From a bacterium (lineage in GTDB: Bacteria; Hydrothermota; DG-26; JAUXAN01), in the NCBI GenBank assembly GCA_030619885.1, contig JAUXAN010000006.1:1-64000 (forward strand): a stretch of 64,000 bases of DNA. The letters are read 5' to 3'. Of this stretch, positions 19,266 to 28,376 are shown in pieces (the stretch's first letter is position 1; each line of letters begins with the position of its first letter). A model generated the notes under the pieces. That model saw only the letters and a list, made by a program, of their open reading frames with translations. It had not been told where the DNA came from and did not search any database. The position numbers and the translations under genes were made by a program.

Positions 19266-19955
19266 CTATTTATCTACCTTTTTAGATTTTGCGATGTATC
19301 TTTTCAATTTGGCATCAGTATCTCTCATCCTTCTTGAAAGGATTGTCGCAATGTTTTTTATGACTACGGCTTCTATGTGCGGACTCACCTTGACCATAGA
19401 ATTGAAATCAGATTTTTTGAGCACTACGACGTCCGAACGGTGAACACACTTTATCGTTGCCGAACGGGGAGCTCTATCAATGAATGCCAATTCACCAAAA
19501 ACTTCCTTCGGTTTGAGGGTATGAATGGATGCTGGTTCTTTTATTCCTCTCATCTTTATTAAAACATCTGCTTTTCCATCCAGCACTGCATACAACTCAT
19601 CTGCCTTATCTCCCTGAGAGAAGATGACCTCGTCTTTTTTGTAATATTCTTTCCTACAGCAAGTTGCAAGAAGTTCAAATTCTTCTTTTTTGAGACCTTT
19701 TAAAATAGGGATACCTTCGAGTTCTTGCACGGTTACGACCTTCCTTGCCTCCTCTGCTTGGATCTCCATCGCTTCTTGAATCTGTTTTTTTGTGACCAGT
19801 TTCTCTTCAAGTAGCACCTCTCCCAATTTCCTCCAGCGCCCCCACTCTAACATCTCTGCTGAACGCTGCCTCTCCAGCGCCAGATTGAGTCCTTCAACAC
19901 CAATAATACCCCTATCTACTAATATCTCACCTAATAAACGTTTTCTGAAAAGCAT
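19266..19955 (-). CDS. Cyclic-nucleotide-binding protein with N-terminal MshEN/T2SSE_N-like repeats
   Basis: The 229-aa protein starts with two short repeats ('LLGEILVDRGIIGVEGLNLAL', 'LGEVLLEEKLVTKKQIQEAM') that resemble the N-terminal module of GspE/MshE ATPases, a fold able to bind c-di-GMP in MshE. A CRP-type cNMP-binding domain follows at about 75-210. Its phosphate-binding cassette reads 'FGELAFIDRAPRSATI', with the Glu and Arg that contact cyclic nucleotide in the family. No DNA-binding domain follows, so it is probably a sensor or adaptor. AAGGAGG precedes the ATG. It is a possible receiver for a nucleotide made by the cyclase-like pair at 33.6-38.7 kb; that link is inference. Confidence 0.82.
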   Translation of the reverse strand: MLFRKRLLGEILVDRGIIGVEGLNLALERQRSAEMLEWGRWRKLGEVLLEEKLVTKKQIQEAMEIQAEEARKVVTVQELEGIPILKGLKKEEFELLATCCRKEYYKKDEVIFSQGDKADELYAVLDGKADVLIKMRGIKEPASIHTLKPKEVFGELAFIDRAPRSATIKCVHRSDVVVLKKSDFNSMVKVSPHIEAVVIKNIATILSRRMRDTDAKLKRYIAKSKKVDK

Positions 19956-20216
19956 AATTGCCTCCTTTTTTCAAAATCTCCAAAATTATTGTAAAAATGT
20001 CAAGGAAAAAGACCCACGAGTCATAGTCCACTGATTTCACGGATTTGCACGGATTTTAATAGATTATCAGAACACCACCCCGCACATAACTTATGTGCGG
20101 GGAGAATGAGAAGGTCATAGATCAGAATATCAGAGCCTGTGTTTAGTCTTACCCATAAATCTGACCCTCTGATATCTGAATTCTCCATCTAGTACTCTGA
20201 TAATCTGATATTCTTT
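19956..20216. repeat. Repeat block: family B hairpin, family C and 'ATCAGA' repeats
   Basis: 'CACGGATTTGCACGGATT' (family C) lies at 20038-20056. A 12-bp perfect inverted repeat with a one-base loop is at 20078-20102 (CCCCGCACATAA / TTATGTGCGGGG). 'AGAATATCAGAG' and 'CTCTGATAATCTGATATTC' form a long-range inverted pair at about 20121-20214. No gene is present. Confidence 0.75.
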
Positions 20217-20840
20217 TTAATTAGTGTCAGAAATCTGTGATAATCCGTGAAATCCGTGGCTCTCTTCAATCAATTTCATTCCGGCTTCGTAAGCCTCTTG
20301 CAAAATGTCTTTCCTTTTAAAAATGTCATCGATTTTGGAAACTTTGTCTGCAATGATCTCGTCTATTACTTCAACTCCTAAATCTTTAAGGAACAAATTC
20401 ATTACCCTTGTGGTATGTTCAAAATCTTTTAGGGGACTTAGATGCCCTACACAGATTATGACCCCCTTTTTATGGTCTTTGAATCTGCTTCTAAAGATAT
20501 ATCTGTCGTTTTTAAATTCCAAAATCACCTGACTAGAATCTGTGCGGTCTATCAGGGCCTTTAGCTGTGCTGTGACCGTTGCACAGTATATCGGTGAACC
20601 GACAACGATGCAATCTGTTTCTCTAATCTTTTGCAGAAGGGGTTGGAAATCGTCTGAAACTGCACATACTCCACTTTGTGAACATCGTTCGCAACTAACG
20701 CAAGGTCTGATGTTCAAATCATTTAGATAAATTTTTTCTATCTTCGTGCCTTTAGTCTTTGTTCCTTCTAATACCTTATCTACAAGAACATCTGTATTCC
20801 CACCCTTTCGTGGACTGCCAACAATCCCTAAAATTTTCAT
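20217..20840 (-). CDS. Iron-sulfur flavoprotein-like NAD(P)H-dependent FMN reductase
   Basis: A flavodoxin-fold redox protein (207 aa). 'IVGSPRKGGNTDVL' is the FMN phosphate loop and 'VGSPIYCATVTAQLKALIDR' the second flavin loop. Between them is the compact cysteine motif 'CVSCERCSQSGVC' (CX2CX2CX4C) typical of iron-sulfur flavoproteins, which bind a 4Fe-4S cluster and suit anaerobes. The last 14 residues ('SHGFHGLSQISDTN') are encoded by a dispersed 'CACGGATTTCACGGATT' repeat, so the C-terminus looks acquired. It is 12 bases downstream of the amidohydrolase gene. Confidence 0.85.
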   Translation of the reverse strand: MKILGIVGSPRKGGNTDVLVDKVLEGTKTKGTKIEKIYLNDLNIRPCVSCERCSQSGVCAVSDDFQPLLQKIRETDCIVVGSPIYCATVTAQLKALIDRTDSSQVILEFKNDRYIFRSRFKDHKKGVIICVGHLSPLKDFEHTTRVMNLFLKDLGVEVIDEIIADKVSKIDDIFKRKDILQEAYEAGMKLIEESHGFHGLSQISDTN

Positions 20841-20852
20841 AATAGATGTAAA

Positions 20853-22031
20853 TTAAAAAGGCGTCTTTTCCTTTTTAATATCAAATACGACTTTTCCATT
20901 TATGAACGTTAGTTCTACCTTGCTTCTCGCATCTAAAGGATCCGAAGATAAAATTATTATGTCTGCATCCTTACCGACTTCTATACTTCCTATCCTATCA
21001 CCAAGCCCGAGGATCTCGGCAGGATTCTGTGTGACTGCACGCAGAGCATCTTCCGGGTCCAGTCCCTCTTTAGTTGCCATAATTGCACACAGAATGAGCG
21101 AGTTTATCGGTACTACATTGTGGTCTGTGGTGATTGTAAATTTTATCCCGGCATCCTTCAATATTTTGGGAGACTTGAATGTTACATTTTGGGTCTCTAT
21201 CTTCGTTGGAGTCCCGAAAGCAGGCCCAGTGATGACAGGAACCTTTTTCTTTGAGAGCCAATCTGCTATCTTGTAGGCTTCTGTCCCATGTTCTATAATC
21301 AGATCGATATCGAACTCTTCCGCTATCCTCACAGCAGTGGCTATGTCATCACTGCGATGGGCATGTGCACGGAGCGGTATCTCTTTTCTCAATACATAAG
21401 TTAGGTTTTCCAATTTCAAATTTCGTTCGGGTGGTTTTTCCTTTTTCTTCTTTGCCCATTTCTGAATCTCAATATAGTTCTGTGCTTGCACCAGAGCATC
21501 TCTCAAGAGTGCCGCAACGCCCATTCTGGTTAAGGGGTCCCTCTTCTTTTCAGCGGCAACCCGTTTTGGATTCTCTCCAAAGGCGACTTTTAATCCAACC
21601 CGCTCTTTTATGACCATCTCATCAACGACATTACCACAAGTTTTTATTGCGCAGGCAATACCCCCAATGACATTAGCACTCCCGGGTGTTGATACGACCG
21701 TTGTTATCCCTCCTGCCCGTGCATATAGAAACCCCTTTTCGAGTGGATTTATACCATCTATTGCTCTCATCTGGGCAGTAACAGGGGAAGATATCTCATT
21801 ATAGTCCCTTCCCTCCTCACCTATTCCTACTTCCCCTATTCCTAAATGTGTATGTGCATCTATCAGGCCTGGCATAACCACTCTGTCTGTTGCATCTATG
21901 ATTTCACATCCTTTTGGAATGCTAATCTCTTTACCAATCGCTTCAATTTTTCCATTTTTTATCAGGATAGTTCCTCTTTCTACTCTCTTTTTCGTTACTG
22001 GTATTATCTCTCCATCTTTTATAGCAATCAT
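20853..22031 (-). CDS. Amidohydrolase family protein (imidazolonepropionase-like)
   Basis: A metal-dependent hydrolase of 392 aa with the N-terminal composite beta-domain ('MIAIKDGEIIPVTKKRVERG') and the barrel metal motif 'VMPGLIDAHTHLGIG' (about 53-67). Later come 'PLRAHAHRSDDIATAVRI', a barrel histidine pair, and 'FTITTDHNVVPINSL', where the catalytic Asp is expected. The C-terminal 'GSIEVGKDADIIILSSDPL' is typical of the superfamily. The substrate is unknown; many such proteins act on cyclic amides or dipeptides. It is probably cotranscribed with the iron-sulfur flavoprotein gene downstream. Confidence 0.87.
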   Translation of the reverse strand: MIAIKDGEIIPVTKKRVERGTILIKNGKIEAIGKEISIPKGCEIIDATDRVVMPGLIDAHTHLGIGEVGIGEEGRDYNEISSPVTAQMRAIDGINPLEKGFLYARAGGITTVVSTPGSANVIGGIACAIKTCGNVVDEMVIKERVGLKVAFGENPKRVAAEKKRDPLTRMGVAALLRDALVQAQNYIEIQKWAKKKKEKPPERNLKLENLTYVLRKEIPLRAHAHRSDDIATAVRIAEEFDIDLIIEHGTEAYKIADWLSKKKVPVITGPAFGTPTKIETQNVTFKSPKILKDAGIKFTITTDHNVVPINSLILCAIMATKEGLDPEDALRAVTQNPAEILGLGDRIGSIEVGKDADIIILSSDPLDARSKVELTFINGKVVFDIKKEKTPF

Positions 22032-22335
22032 ATTCCCTCCAGTTCAATTAAACCCAGATTACGCATTAAACACCGAAAATCACTGAAAAACAAGAAGTAT
22101 ATTAGACGCAGATTATCACAGATGTTCACTGATTGAATATTCTTTTTATAATCTACGGCCATCAGTGTAAATCAGTGTCTATTATCTGAATCACAATTTT
22201 TACAATTTTCTGTTATTTCGGTAGTCTCGGTGTCATTCGGTCACACGACCCGTATGGGTGTTTTCACACATTGAGTTAAATTTTAATTTCAAATTCTTCA
22301 AAACTCTCTCCATTTTATCCAGATCTGTCTGAATT
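22032..22335. repeat. Intergenic repeat region, no gene
   Basis: It contains 'CGCAGATTATCACAGATG' and a partly inverted 'ATCAGTGTAAATCAGTG' (family C), then 'CACGACCCGTATGGGTG' (family A fragment). I see no ORF, RNA or clear promoter. Confidence 0.5.
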
Positions 22336-23694
22336 TTATATTTTATACTCTTTTATCTTCTCTAACAAGGTCTTGTAACTCACATTTAATGCTTTTGCTA
22401 CCTTTGTCTTATTTCCTCTATACTCTATAAGTGCATCCTTTATTACCTGAGATTCTGTAACTCTTGCGCCCCATCTGCCTGCTGCTCGTAAATTATCTTT
22501 TGGAATGTTTGAAAGCGAGATACTAGGGGTAGGTGTTACAGGTAAGATGACGATATGTTTTGAAAGAATTTTTCTACCATCGCAGAGTATTATCGCCCTC
22601 TCTACAGTATTTTCAAGTTCCCTCACATTACCTGGCCAATCGTAGGATAGGAGAACCTTTTTTGCTTCGTCAGAAAGCTCAAAAGGACCCTTCTTTATCT
22701 CTTTTGTATATTTCTGTATGAAGTATGATGCGAGCAAAGGTATATCTTCTTTTCTCTCTCTCAAAGGTGGAAGAAGTATAGGGAATACGCTCAGCCTGTA
22801 ATAAAGGTCATCTCTGAAATTTCCTTTTCCAATCGCTGCTTTTAAGTCCTTATTACTCGCTGCAATTATTCGCAGATCAACATTTATGTTTTTTGTTCCT
22901 CCAAGTCTCTCAAAACTTTTTTCCTGAATCACCCTCAGTATCTTTGCCTGTAGGGAGAGGTTCAGGTCTCCAATCTCATCGAGAAATACTGTGCCTCTAT
23001 CTGCGAATTCAAACTTTCCTATTTTTTTTCTCACGGCACCTGTGAATGCACCTCGTTCTGAACCGAAGAGTTCATTCTCGAGGAGGTCCTTCGGGATAGC
23101 TGCACAATTTATTGGAACGAATGGATAATCCTTTCTTGGACTTATGGAATGGATAGACCTTGCAAAAAGTTCTTTTCCTGTTCCACTCTCGCCAAGAATA
23201 AGAACATTGGATGTGCTCGCAGCAACCCTTTGAGCCAGGGCAGCTACTTCGACCATACTTTTAGATTTGCTTATTATCTCTGTTGGCTGGAATCTATCCG
23301 CGAACTCTGTCTTCAGTAATATATTCTCCCTAACTATGCGTTTTTGCTCCAGTGCCCTTCTTATCAAGAGAATGATATGGTCAAGATCCACAGGTTTAGA
23401 AATGAAATCGAAAGCACCTAACTTCATAGCCTCCACTGCTGTCTCTATTGTTCCGTAAGCAGTCATTATGATGGTTGTCACTTCTTCACTACTCGATTCT
23501 TTTAAAACCTGCATGCCGTTGACTTTAGGAATCTTCAAGTCTAAAAGCATAACACTGAATCGCCCATCTCGTAATTTTTCGATCGCCTCCTTTCCATCTT
23601 TTGCGCTCCCAACCTCAAACCCCTCCTTCTTTAAAAAATCTATGAGCATTTCACGGAGGCTGTCTTTGTCTTCAACTACAAGAATACTATCCAT
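22336..23694 (-). CDS. Sigma-54-dependent NtrC-family response regulator
   Basis: A transcription activator of 452 aa. The receiver domain (1-120) has the acidic pair 'VVEDKD', the phospho-acceptor in 'VMLLDLKIP' and 'ISKPVD' with the conserved Lys. The AAA domain (about 140-375) has '[16 protein letters not shown]', the sigma-54-contact loop 'GAFTGA' and '[16 protein letters not shown]'. The C-terminal Fis helix-turn-helix is '[19 protein letters not shown]'. A sigma-54 gene must therefore exist elsewhere. No histidine kinase is adjacent. It follows recJ by four bases and is probably cotranscribed. Confidence 0.93.
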   Translation of the reverse strand: MDSILVVEDKDSLREMLIDFLKKEGFEVGSAKDGKEAIEKLRDGRFSVMLLDLKIPKVNGMQVLKESSSEEVTTIIMTAYGTIETAVEAMKLGAFDFISKPVDLDHIILLIRRALEQKRIVRENILLKTEFADRFQPTEIISKSKSMVEVAALAQRVAASTSNVLILGESGTGKELFARSIHSISPRKDYPFVPINCAAIPKDLLENELFGSERGAFTGAVRKKIGKFEFADRGTVFLDEIGDLNLSLQAKILRVIQEKSFERLGGTKNINVDLRIIAASNKDLKAAIGKGNFRDDLYYRLSVFPILLPPLRERKEDIPLLASYFIQKYTKEIKKGPFELSDEAKKVLLSYDWPGNVRELENTVERAIILCDGRKILSKHIVILPVTPTPSISLSNIPKDNLRAAGRWGARVTESQVIKDALIEYRGNKTKVAKALNVSYKTLLEKIKEYKI

Positions 23695-23698
23695 AACT

Positions 23699-25390
23699 CT
23701 ATATATTAAACTTTTTAAAACTTGGCCTCGAATCGAAGAGAGAAATTTTTCTTTTGTTTAAAGAGAAGATACAGTCCAACCGTATAGGTTCACCAGAAAG
23801 CGAAACCCATTTCGTTTGAGGATAATTAGCATGTAATAGCTTTGTTGTGCCATTTCTATCGATACAAATATATCCATCTTCGGACCTTTTGAGTTCAACA
23901 TCTTTCACAAGTATCAATGGTTGACGGTTGCCTTTGCCAAATGGTGCAAATAACCCTGTCTCATCTAAAACCTTATCTGTAATTGAATTTAAACTGGTCT
24001 CAACATCAATTTCTATCTTTTTGGTGAGATCATTCCAGTCTATGTTTATATTTGCATAGTGTTTAACTCTCTGTTTAAATTCGGAGATGTTTTTTACATT
24101 TATAGAAAAACCCGCCGCTTGTTTATGTCCCCCATAGTCGAGAAGTATGTCATCACAGGTTTTGAGACATTCCACAAGATTAAAACTTTTGATTCCCCTT
24201 CCTTCACCTGTAGCGGAGTTCTTTCTTAATCCAATTACAAACGTAGGCCTTGAAAACTCTTCCCTCAATCGATTTGCAAAGTATCCCAATAAATAAGGAG
24301 AAGTTTGGAAATCTACTGCTACAATTAGCTTTGAATGGATAGAACTCTTTGCATTTTCCTTTATTCTATCATAAAGAACCTTCGATTCTTTATGCCAATT
24401 TTTGCTTATATTCAGGAGTTGGTTATAAATTTTCGATGCTTTCCGACCATCGTTGGTCAGCAAAAATTCGCACCCAGGGTTCAGACCTCGTTTAGAACGA
24501 GCGGAAGATAGAATTGGGACGATATTTCGGGGAATTACAGTGTCTTTCTGGTTTGGGTCGTTCATTCTCAAAGTCTTTACCCATACCCTATTAGATTCCT
24601 GTAAAGATTTGCTGCCGAGTACATAGAACGATCTATTTTCTTCTAAAAGTGGTACCCTATCCGCCATTACCCCCAATAAAACGAGTGAAGTCAAGTCTTT
24701 TTTGACACTCAAGAATTGAGACGGCGTTATTTTCATCCTTTTCATAGAAACTGCCTGTGCTAACTTGAAAGATATCCCAACCCCTGGAAGGGTATCTATA
24801 GGATAAGTATCATCTTCTCTTTTGGGGTCAATACACGCAACCGCATCTGGAAGGGTTTTTGGTATTTCGTGATGGTCTGAAATGATAACATCTATTCCCT
24901 TACTTTTAGCATATTCTATATCTTTGACATTTGAAATACCACAGTCAACAGTGATGATCAATTTCACACCATTTTTAAAAAGAGTATCTACAATATTTTT
25001 CACAAGTCCCTGCCCTTCTTCCTTCTTGCTCGGTATATAATATATGAGATATGCTCCCATATCTTTCAAGGTTTCAAATAGAACACAGGTTGCAGTGATT
25101 CCATCAACATCTTCATGTCCACATATACAGATCTTTTCTTTTTTTTCTATTGCCTCACATATCCTTCTCACTGCTTCTTCCATGTCTTTTAAAAGGAATG
25201 GATCGTGTAGATATTTGGGAGATGGGTACAGAAATTCCTTTGCTTTTTGAACGCTATCTATGGTACGCGCAATTAAGAAAGAAGCAGACAGATCTGATAT
25301 GTTTAAACCGGATGCCAGAGACCTAACCTTTTCCCTGGATACTTCTTCTATCTCCCATGAAGTTTCCATAAGAATGATATGGTCGACCAT
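23699..25390 (-). CDS. recJ: Single-stranded-DNA-specific exonuclease RecJ
   Basis: A 5'-3' ssDNA exonuclease of recombination and mismatch repair. The 563-aa protein has DHH-phosphoesterase motifs 'GHEDVDGITATCVL', 'IITVDCGISN' and 'VIISDHHEIP', the DHHA1 domain with 'DYGGHKQAAGFSI', and a C-terminal OB-fold ('FAPFGKGNRQPLILVKDVEL'). The start is uncertain: the first ATG abuts AAAGGA with no spacing, while Met8 ('METSWEIEEV') fits the family start better but lacks a ribosome-binding site. Confidence 0.92.
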   Translation of the reverse strand: MVDHIILMETSWEIEEVSREKVRSLASGLNISDLSASFLIARTIDSVQKAKEFLYPSPKYLHDPFLLKDMEEAVRRICEAIEKKEKICICGHEDVDGITATCVLFETLKDMGAYLIYYIPSKKEEGQGLVKNIVDTLFKNGVKLIITVDCGISNVKDIEYAKSKGIDVIISDHHEIPKTLPDAVACIDPKREDDTYPIDTLPGVGISFKLAQAVSMKRMKITPSQFLSVKKDLTSLVLLGVMADRVPLLEENRSFYVLGSKSLQESNRVWVKTLRMNDPNQKDTVIPRNIVPILSSARSKRGLNPGCEFLLTNDGRKASKIYNQLLNISKNWHKESKVLYDRIKENAKSSIHSKLIVAVDFQTSPYLLGYFANRLREEFSRPTFVIGLRKNSATGEGRGIKSFNLVECLKTCDDILLDYGGHKQAAGFSINVKNISEFKQRVKHYANINIDWNDLTKKIEIDVETSLNSITDKVLDETGLFAPFGKGNRQPLILVKDVELKRSEDGYICIDRNGTTKLLHANYPQTKWVSLSGEPIRLDCIFSLNKRKISLFDSRPSFKKFNI

Positions 25391-25472
25391 TCCTTTATAG
25401 CAGCTAATAGATTACTAAAAGACTGGAATGAAAGGGATTTTTAGGTTAATAAGGAACGGTCGACCAGACGGT

Positions 25473-25826
25473 TTAAAACATTGCTATCAGAGTAGCAATG
25501 ATAGTTACGATTCCTACTGGAACCTGGAAAGGGGTCAGTACTTTCGAAATCTTCTCCGAACTTTCAGGTGTTTTCGCAGCAAGTTTGAGCAGGTTGACCA
25601 GAAGCATCACCCCTGCTATCAATCCCATTATCCCAGCGAAGGCACGTTCACCCCCTGTTAGGGCGAAGGGATAAGTTCCAACGAGTGTAGAAATCCCAAC
25701 GACGAAAACAACAATACCTATAGGGATCTGCAGACCGGTCAGCGCCTTTTCCGCATCAGCCATAGCGGGAATTTTCCTCATAAGGCTCATTATAAGAACC
25801 ATACCACCTAACAGTAAAAATTCCAT
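25473..25826 (-). CDS. Small four-helix membrane protein with internal duplication
   Basis: A 117-aa hydrophobic protein I do not recognise. It appears to have four membrane segments in two related halves: 'AEKALTGLQIPIGIVVFVVG' and 'SEKISKVLTPFQVPVGIVTI' share the pattern EKxLTxxQxPxGIV. The gene has its own Shine-Dalgarno (AAAGGAGG) and a candidate promoter (TTGACA near 25902, TAAAGT after 16 bases). It stands alone between recJ and the divergent degP operon. The LTxxQxPxGI motif could mark a helical hairpin; no function is inferred. Confidence 0.7.
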   Translation of the reverse strand: MEFLLLGGMVLIMSLMRKIPAMADAEKALTGLQIPIGIVVFVVGISTLVGTYPFALTGGERAFAGIMGLIAGVMLLVNLLKLAAKTPESSEKISKVLTPFQVPVGIVTIIATLIAMF

Positions 25827-26011
25827 TACCTCACACCTCCTTTTTTTTTAAAAGATTTTTGAACTATGTTAACTTTAAAAGAAAAAAATTAAATGTCAAG
25901 GGAAAAATTAGCCAGAGTTCGCAGTCGCCCATACGGGCCGTATGACAGACCCGTAGTGGAAGGGTTTTTCTTTTTTATGCGTTCTCTATGTTCTCTGTGG
26001 TTGATTTTTTC

Positions 26012-26040
26012 TTGACAAAAAATTTCCTTTAATATAAGAT
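26012..26040 (+). promoter_or_regulatory. Promoter of the degP-sigma-nnr operon
   Basis: TTTTTTC-TTGACA (26012-26017), a 17-base spacer and TAAGAT (26035-26040). The predicted start near 26047 gives a leader of about 17 bases carrying AAGGAGGT before ATG 26064. Confidence 0.75.
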
Positions 26041-26063
26041 ATTATTGACATAAGGAGGTAGTT

Positions 26064-27530
26064 ATGAAAAAAACAAAATATTTATTTTTTGGAACGATAG
26101 GCTTCTTCTTTGGGCTCATAATTGCATGTAATATAGATATAGCCCCATCTCCCGAAGCAAAGAAGACCCCCGAAGCAACAGAATCAATCTCAATCGAAGA
26201 GAGCCCATTTGCAAAGGTAGCAGAAGAAGTGCTTCCTACCGTTGTTAATATCTCTGCGGAAAAGATATATAGATATGAAAGAGAGTTCGAATTCGAGGGG
26301 CCTTTTAAAGATTTTTTTAAGGATTTTGAAAAGTTCTTCAAAAGATCTCCTTACCGAGGAGGTAAGGAGAGGAGTCTTGGCTCCGGCTTGATAATAGATG
26401 AACGGGGTTATATCCTCACTAACAATCATGTGATAAAAGGTGCGGATAAGATAGTGGTGAAACTGAAGGATAAGAGTGTCTTTAGGGGGGACGATGTGGA
26501 AGTAGTGGGAACGGATGCACGAACAGATATTGCAGTCTTAAAGGTTAAAACAGAAAAAGTTTTTCCCGTAGCAAGGATAGGTGACTCAGATAAAGTAAAG
26601 ATTGGCGATTGGGCAATTGCCATTGGAAATCCATTCGGATTCGAAGGAACTGTTACTGTAGGTGTAATCAGTGCCAAAGGGAGAACCGGACTCTACCTTC
26701 CAGAGGGACCCCAACAGCAAAACTTCATTCAGACCGATGCTTCGATAAACCCAGGGAATAGCGGTGGCCCGCTGATAAATATAAAAGGCGAAGTAATAGG
26801 TATAAACACCGCAATTGCTACCCCCACAGGTAGATGGACAGGAGTTGGTTTTGCCATACCAATAAATCTGGCAAAAGGTGTTTTTGAACAACTGATAGAA
26901 AAAGGCAAAGTCGTGAGGGGATGGCTCGGTGTCTTCATTGGTGAAGTGACCCAGGAACTTCAGAAAGTACTTGGAGTTAAAGAAGGGGTTCTGGTTAATG
27001 AAGTAATCGAAGGTCAACCTGCATCAAAAGCAGGACTTAAAGAGGGGGATGTGATAACCGAATTCGATGGTAAGAAGATAACATCTGTGCCGCAACTTCA
27101 ACAGATTGTATCTGAAACCCAACTGGGAAAGAAAGTGAAACTTGTAGTCGTTAGAAATAAGAGGGGAAAGACACTTACATTAAAGATAGAAGAAATGCCA
27201 GAGGAGTATGTAGGGGGCGAAGTTAAAAAAGAGAAAGTGGAAGAAAAATTCTGGTTGGGATTGAAAGTGAAATCTTTGAAAAGTGAGGAAGCGGAGAGGT
27301 TAAGTGTAAGGGAAAAAGAAGGGGTGCTCGTTTTCGATGTTGGGCCTGGAAGCCCTGCAGATGAAGCAGGAATGATGAGAGGAGACATCATCAAGAGAAT
27401 AAATAAAGAGACCATAAAAGACCTCGATGATTATTATGAGATTGCAGAGAAATTGGAGGATAAAAAGGAGCCGGTTCTTTTCTGGATAAAACGGGGCGAA
27501 AGGATGCAATATGTAGCCGTAAAGCCATGA
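26064..27530 (+). CDS. degP: DegP/HtrA-type periplasmic serine protease, lipoprotein
   Basis: A protein-quality-control protease or chaperone of 488 aa. The N-terminus 'FFGLIIAC' is a lipobox with Cys at about residue 21, so it should be membrane-anchored rather than soluble. The trypsin-like triad is visible: His in 'LTNNHVIKGAD' (near 122), Asp in 'DARTDIAVLKV' and Ser in 'INPGNSGGPL' (near 233). Two PDZ domains follow (about 285-375 and 390-485). It is the first gene of an operon and overlaps the sigma-factor gene by four bases. Confidence 0.94.
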   Translation: MKKTKYLFFGTIGFFFGLIIACNIDIAPSPEAKKTPEATESISIEESPFAKVAEEVLPTVVNISAEKIYRYEREFEFEGPFKDFFKDFEKFFKRSPYRGGKERSLGSGLIIDERGYILTNNHVIKGADKIVVKLKDKSVFRGDDVEVVGTDARTDIAVLKVKTEKVFPVARIGDSDKVKIGDWAIAIGNPFGFEGTVTVGVISAKGRTGLYLPEGPQQQNFIQTDASINPGNSGGPLINIKGEVIGINTAIATPTGRWTGVGFAIPINLAKGVFEQLIEKGKVVRGWLGVFIGEVTQELQKVLGVKEGVLVNEVIEGQPASKAGLKEGDVITEFDGKKITSVPQLQQIVSETQLGKKVKLVVVRNKRGKTLTLKIEEMPEEYVGGEVKKEKVEEKFWLGLKVKSLKSEEAERLSVREKEGVLVFDVGPGSPADEAGMMRGDIIKRINKETIKDLDDYYEIAEKLEDKKEPVLFWIKRGERMQYVAVKP

Positions 27531-28372
27531 AGATAGGAAAAAGGATAACAGATAAGTCTCTCAGTATCTATTTGAACGAGATTGCCAAAATCCCCATACT
27601 CACATACGAAGGTGAACTTGCTCTATTTCTAAAGATAAAAAAGGGGAACAAGGAAGCGCTCGACAGGCTCATTTCTTCCAATCTTAAATTTGTAGTTCGA
27701 GTAGCCAATGAATATAGATACATTGGAATACCTGCATCTGATTTAATAAACGAAGGAAATCTTGGACTTCTGCGGGCTGTTAAAAGCTACAATCCAGATA
27801 GAGGCATAAGGTTCATGTCATACGCAGTATGGTGGGTCAGACAGTATATACTAAAAGCAATATCTGAACAGAAAAAGGTGGTTCGTCTTCCAATGTCCGA
27901 AAATCTGAGAATAAAAAAGGTGACTGCCCTCTCTTCAAAGTTGTTAAAAATGGATGGGAGAGAACCGACCGTGATGGAACTCTGCAAAAAGTTACATCTC
28001 AATAAAGAACAGGTTCTACGGGCATTGAATGAAGTAAAGAGCGACCTTTCAATAGATACCCCTATTGGCGAAGGTGAAAGATCTACTATTTCAGATATGC
28101 TCACCTCGGAATTCTACCCTCCACCTGATGAAGAGATGGACTGGAAAATGGCAAGGGCAGAGCTGGAGAAGACTATTAGAGAACTCCCGAAAAGAGAAGC
28201 AAAAATCGTGGCCCTATACTTTGGAGTCTGCGGAGAATTCCCCCATACCCTCCAGGAAATTGGAGATGAACTCAAAATCTCACGGGAAGGGGTGAGACAG
28301 ATTAAAGAAAAAGCCCTCCAGAAATTGAGAAAACTTCCGGATTCAAAAAAGTTGAGATTATACCTAAAATGA
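27527..28372 (+). CDS. RNA polymerase sigma-70 factor, primary (RpoD/SigA) type
   Basis: The 281-aa protein has regions 1.2-2.4 ('SLSIYLNEIAKIPILTYEGE', 'DLINEGNLGLLRAVKSYNPD', 'FMSYAVWWVRQYILKAI'), region 3 and region 4 ('TLQEIGDELKISREGVRQIKEKALQKL'). These are group 1/2 sigma signatures, but region 1.1 is missing, so it is a short RpoD-like factor. The region 2.4 sequence is compatible with the TATAAT-like -10 boxes seen throughout the window. It may be the housekeeping factor or a close alternative. Coupling to degP by an ATGA overlap is unusual, since rpoD is commonly next to dnaG. Confidence 0.9.
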   Translation: MKIGKRITDKSLSIYLNEIAKIPILTYEGELALFLKIKKGNKEALDRLISSNLKFVVRVANEYRYIGIPASDLINEGNLGLLRAVKSYNPDRGIRFMSYAVWWVRQYILKAISEQKKVVRLPMSENLRIKKVTALSSKLLKMDGREPTVMELCKKLHLNKEQVLRALNEVKSDLSIDTPIGEGERSTISDMLTSEFYPPPDEEMDWKMARAELEKTIRELPKREAKIVALYFGVCGEFPHTLQEIGDELKISREGVRQIKEKALQKLRKLPDSKKLRLYLK

Positions 28373-28376
28373 AAAT

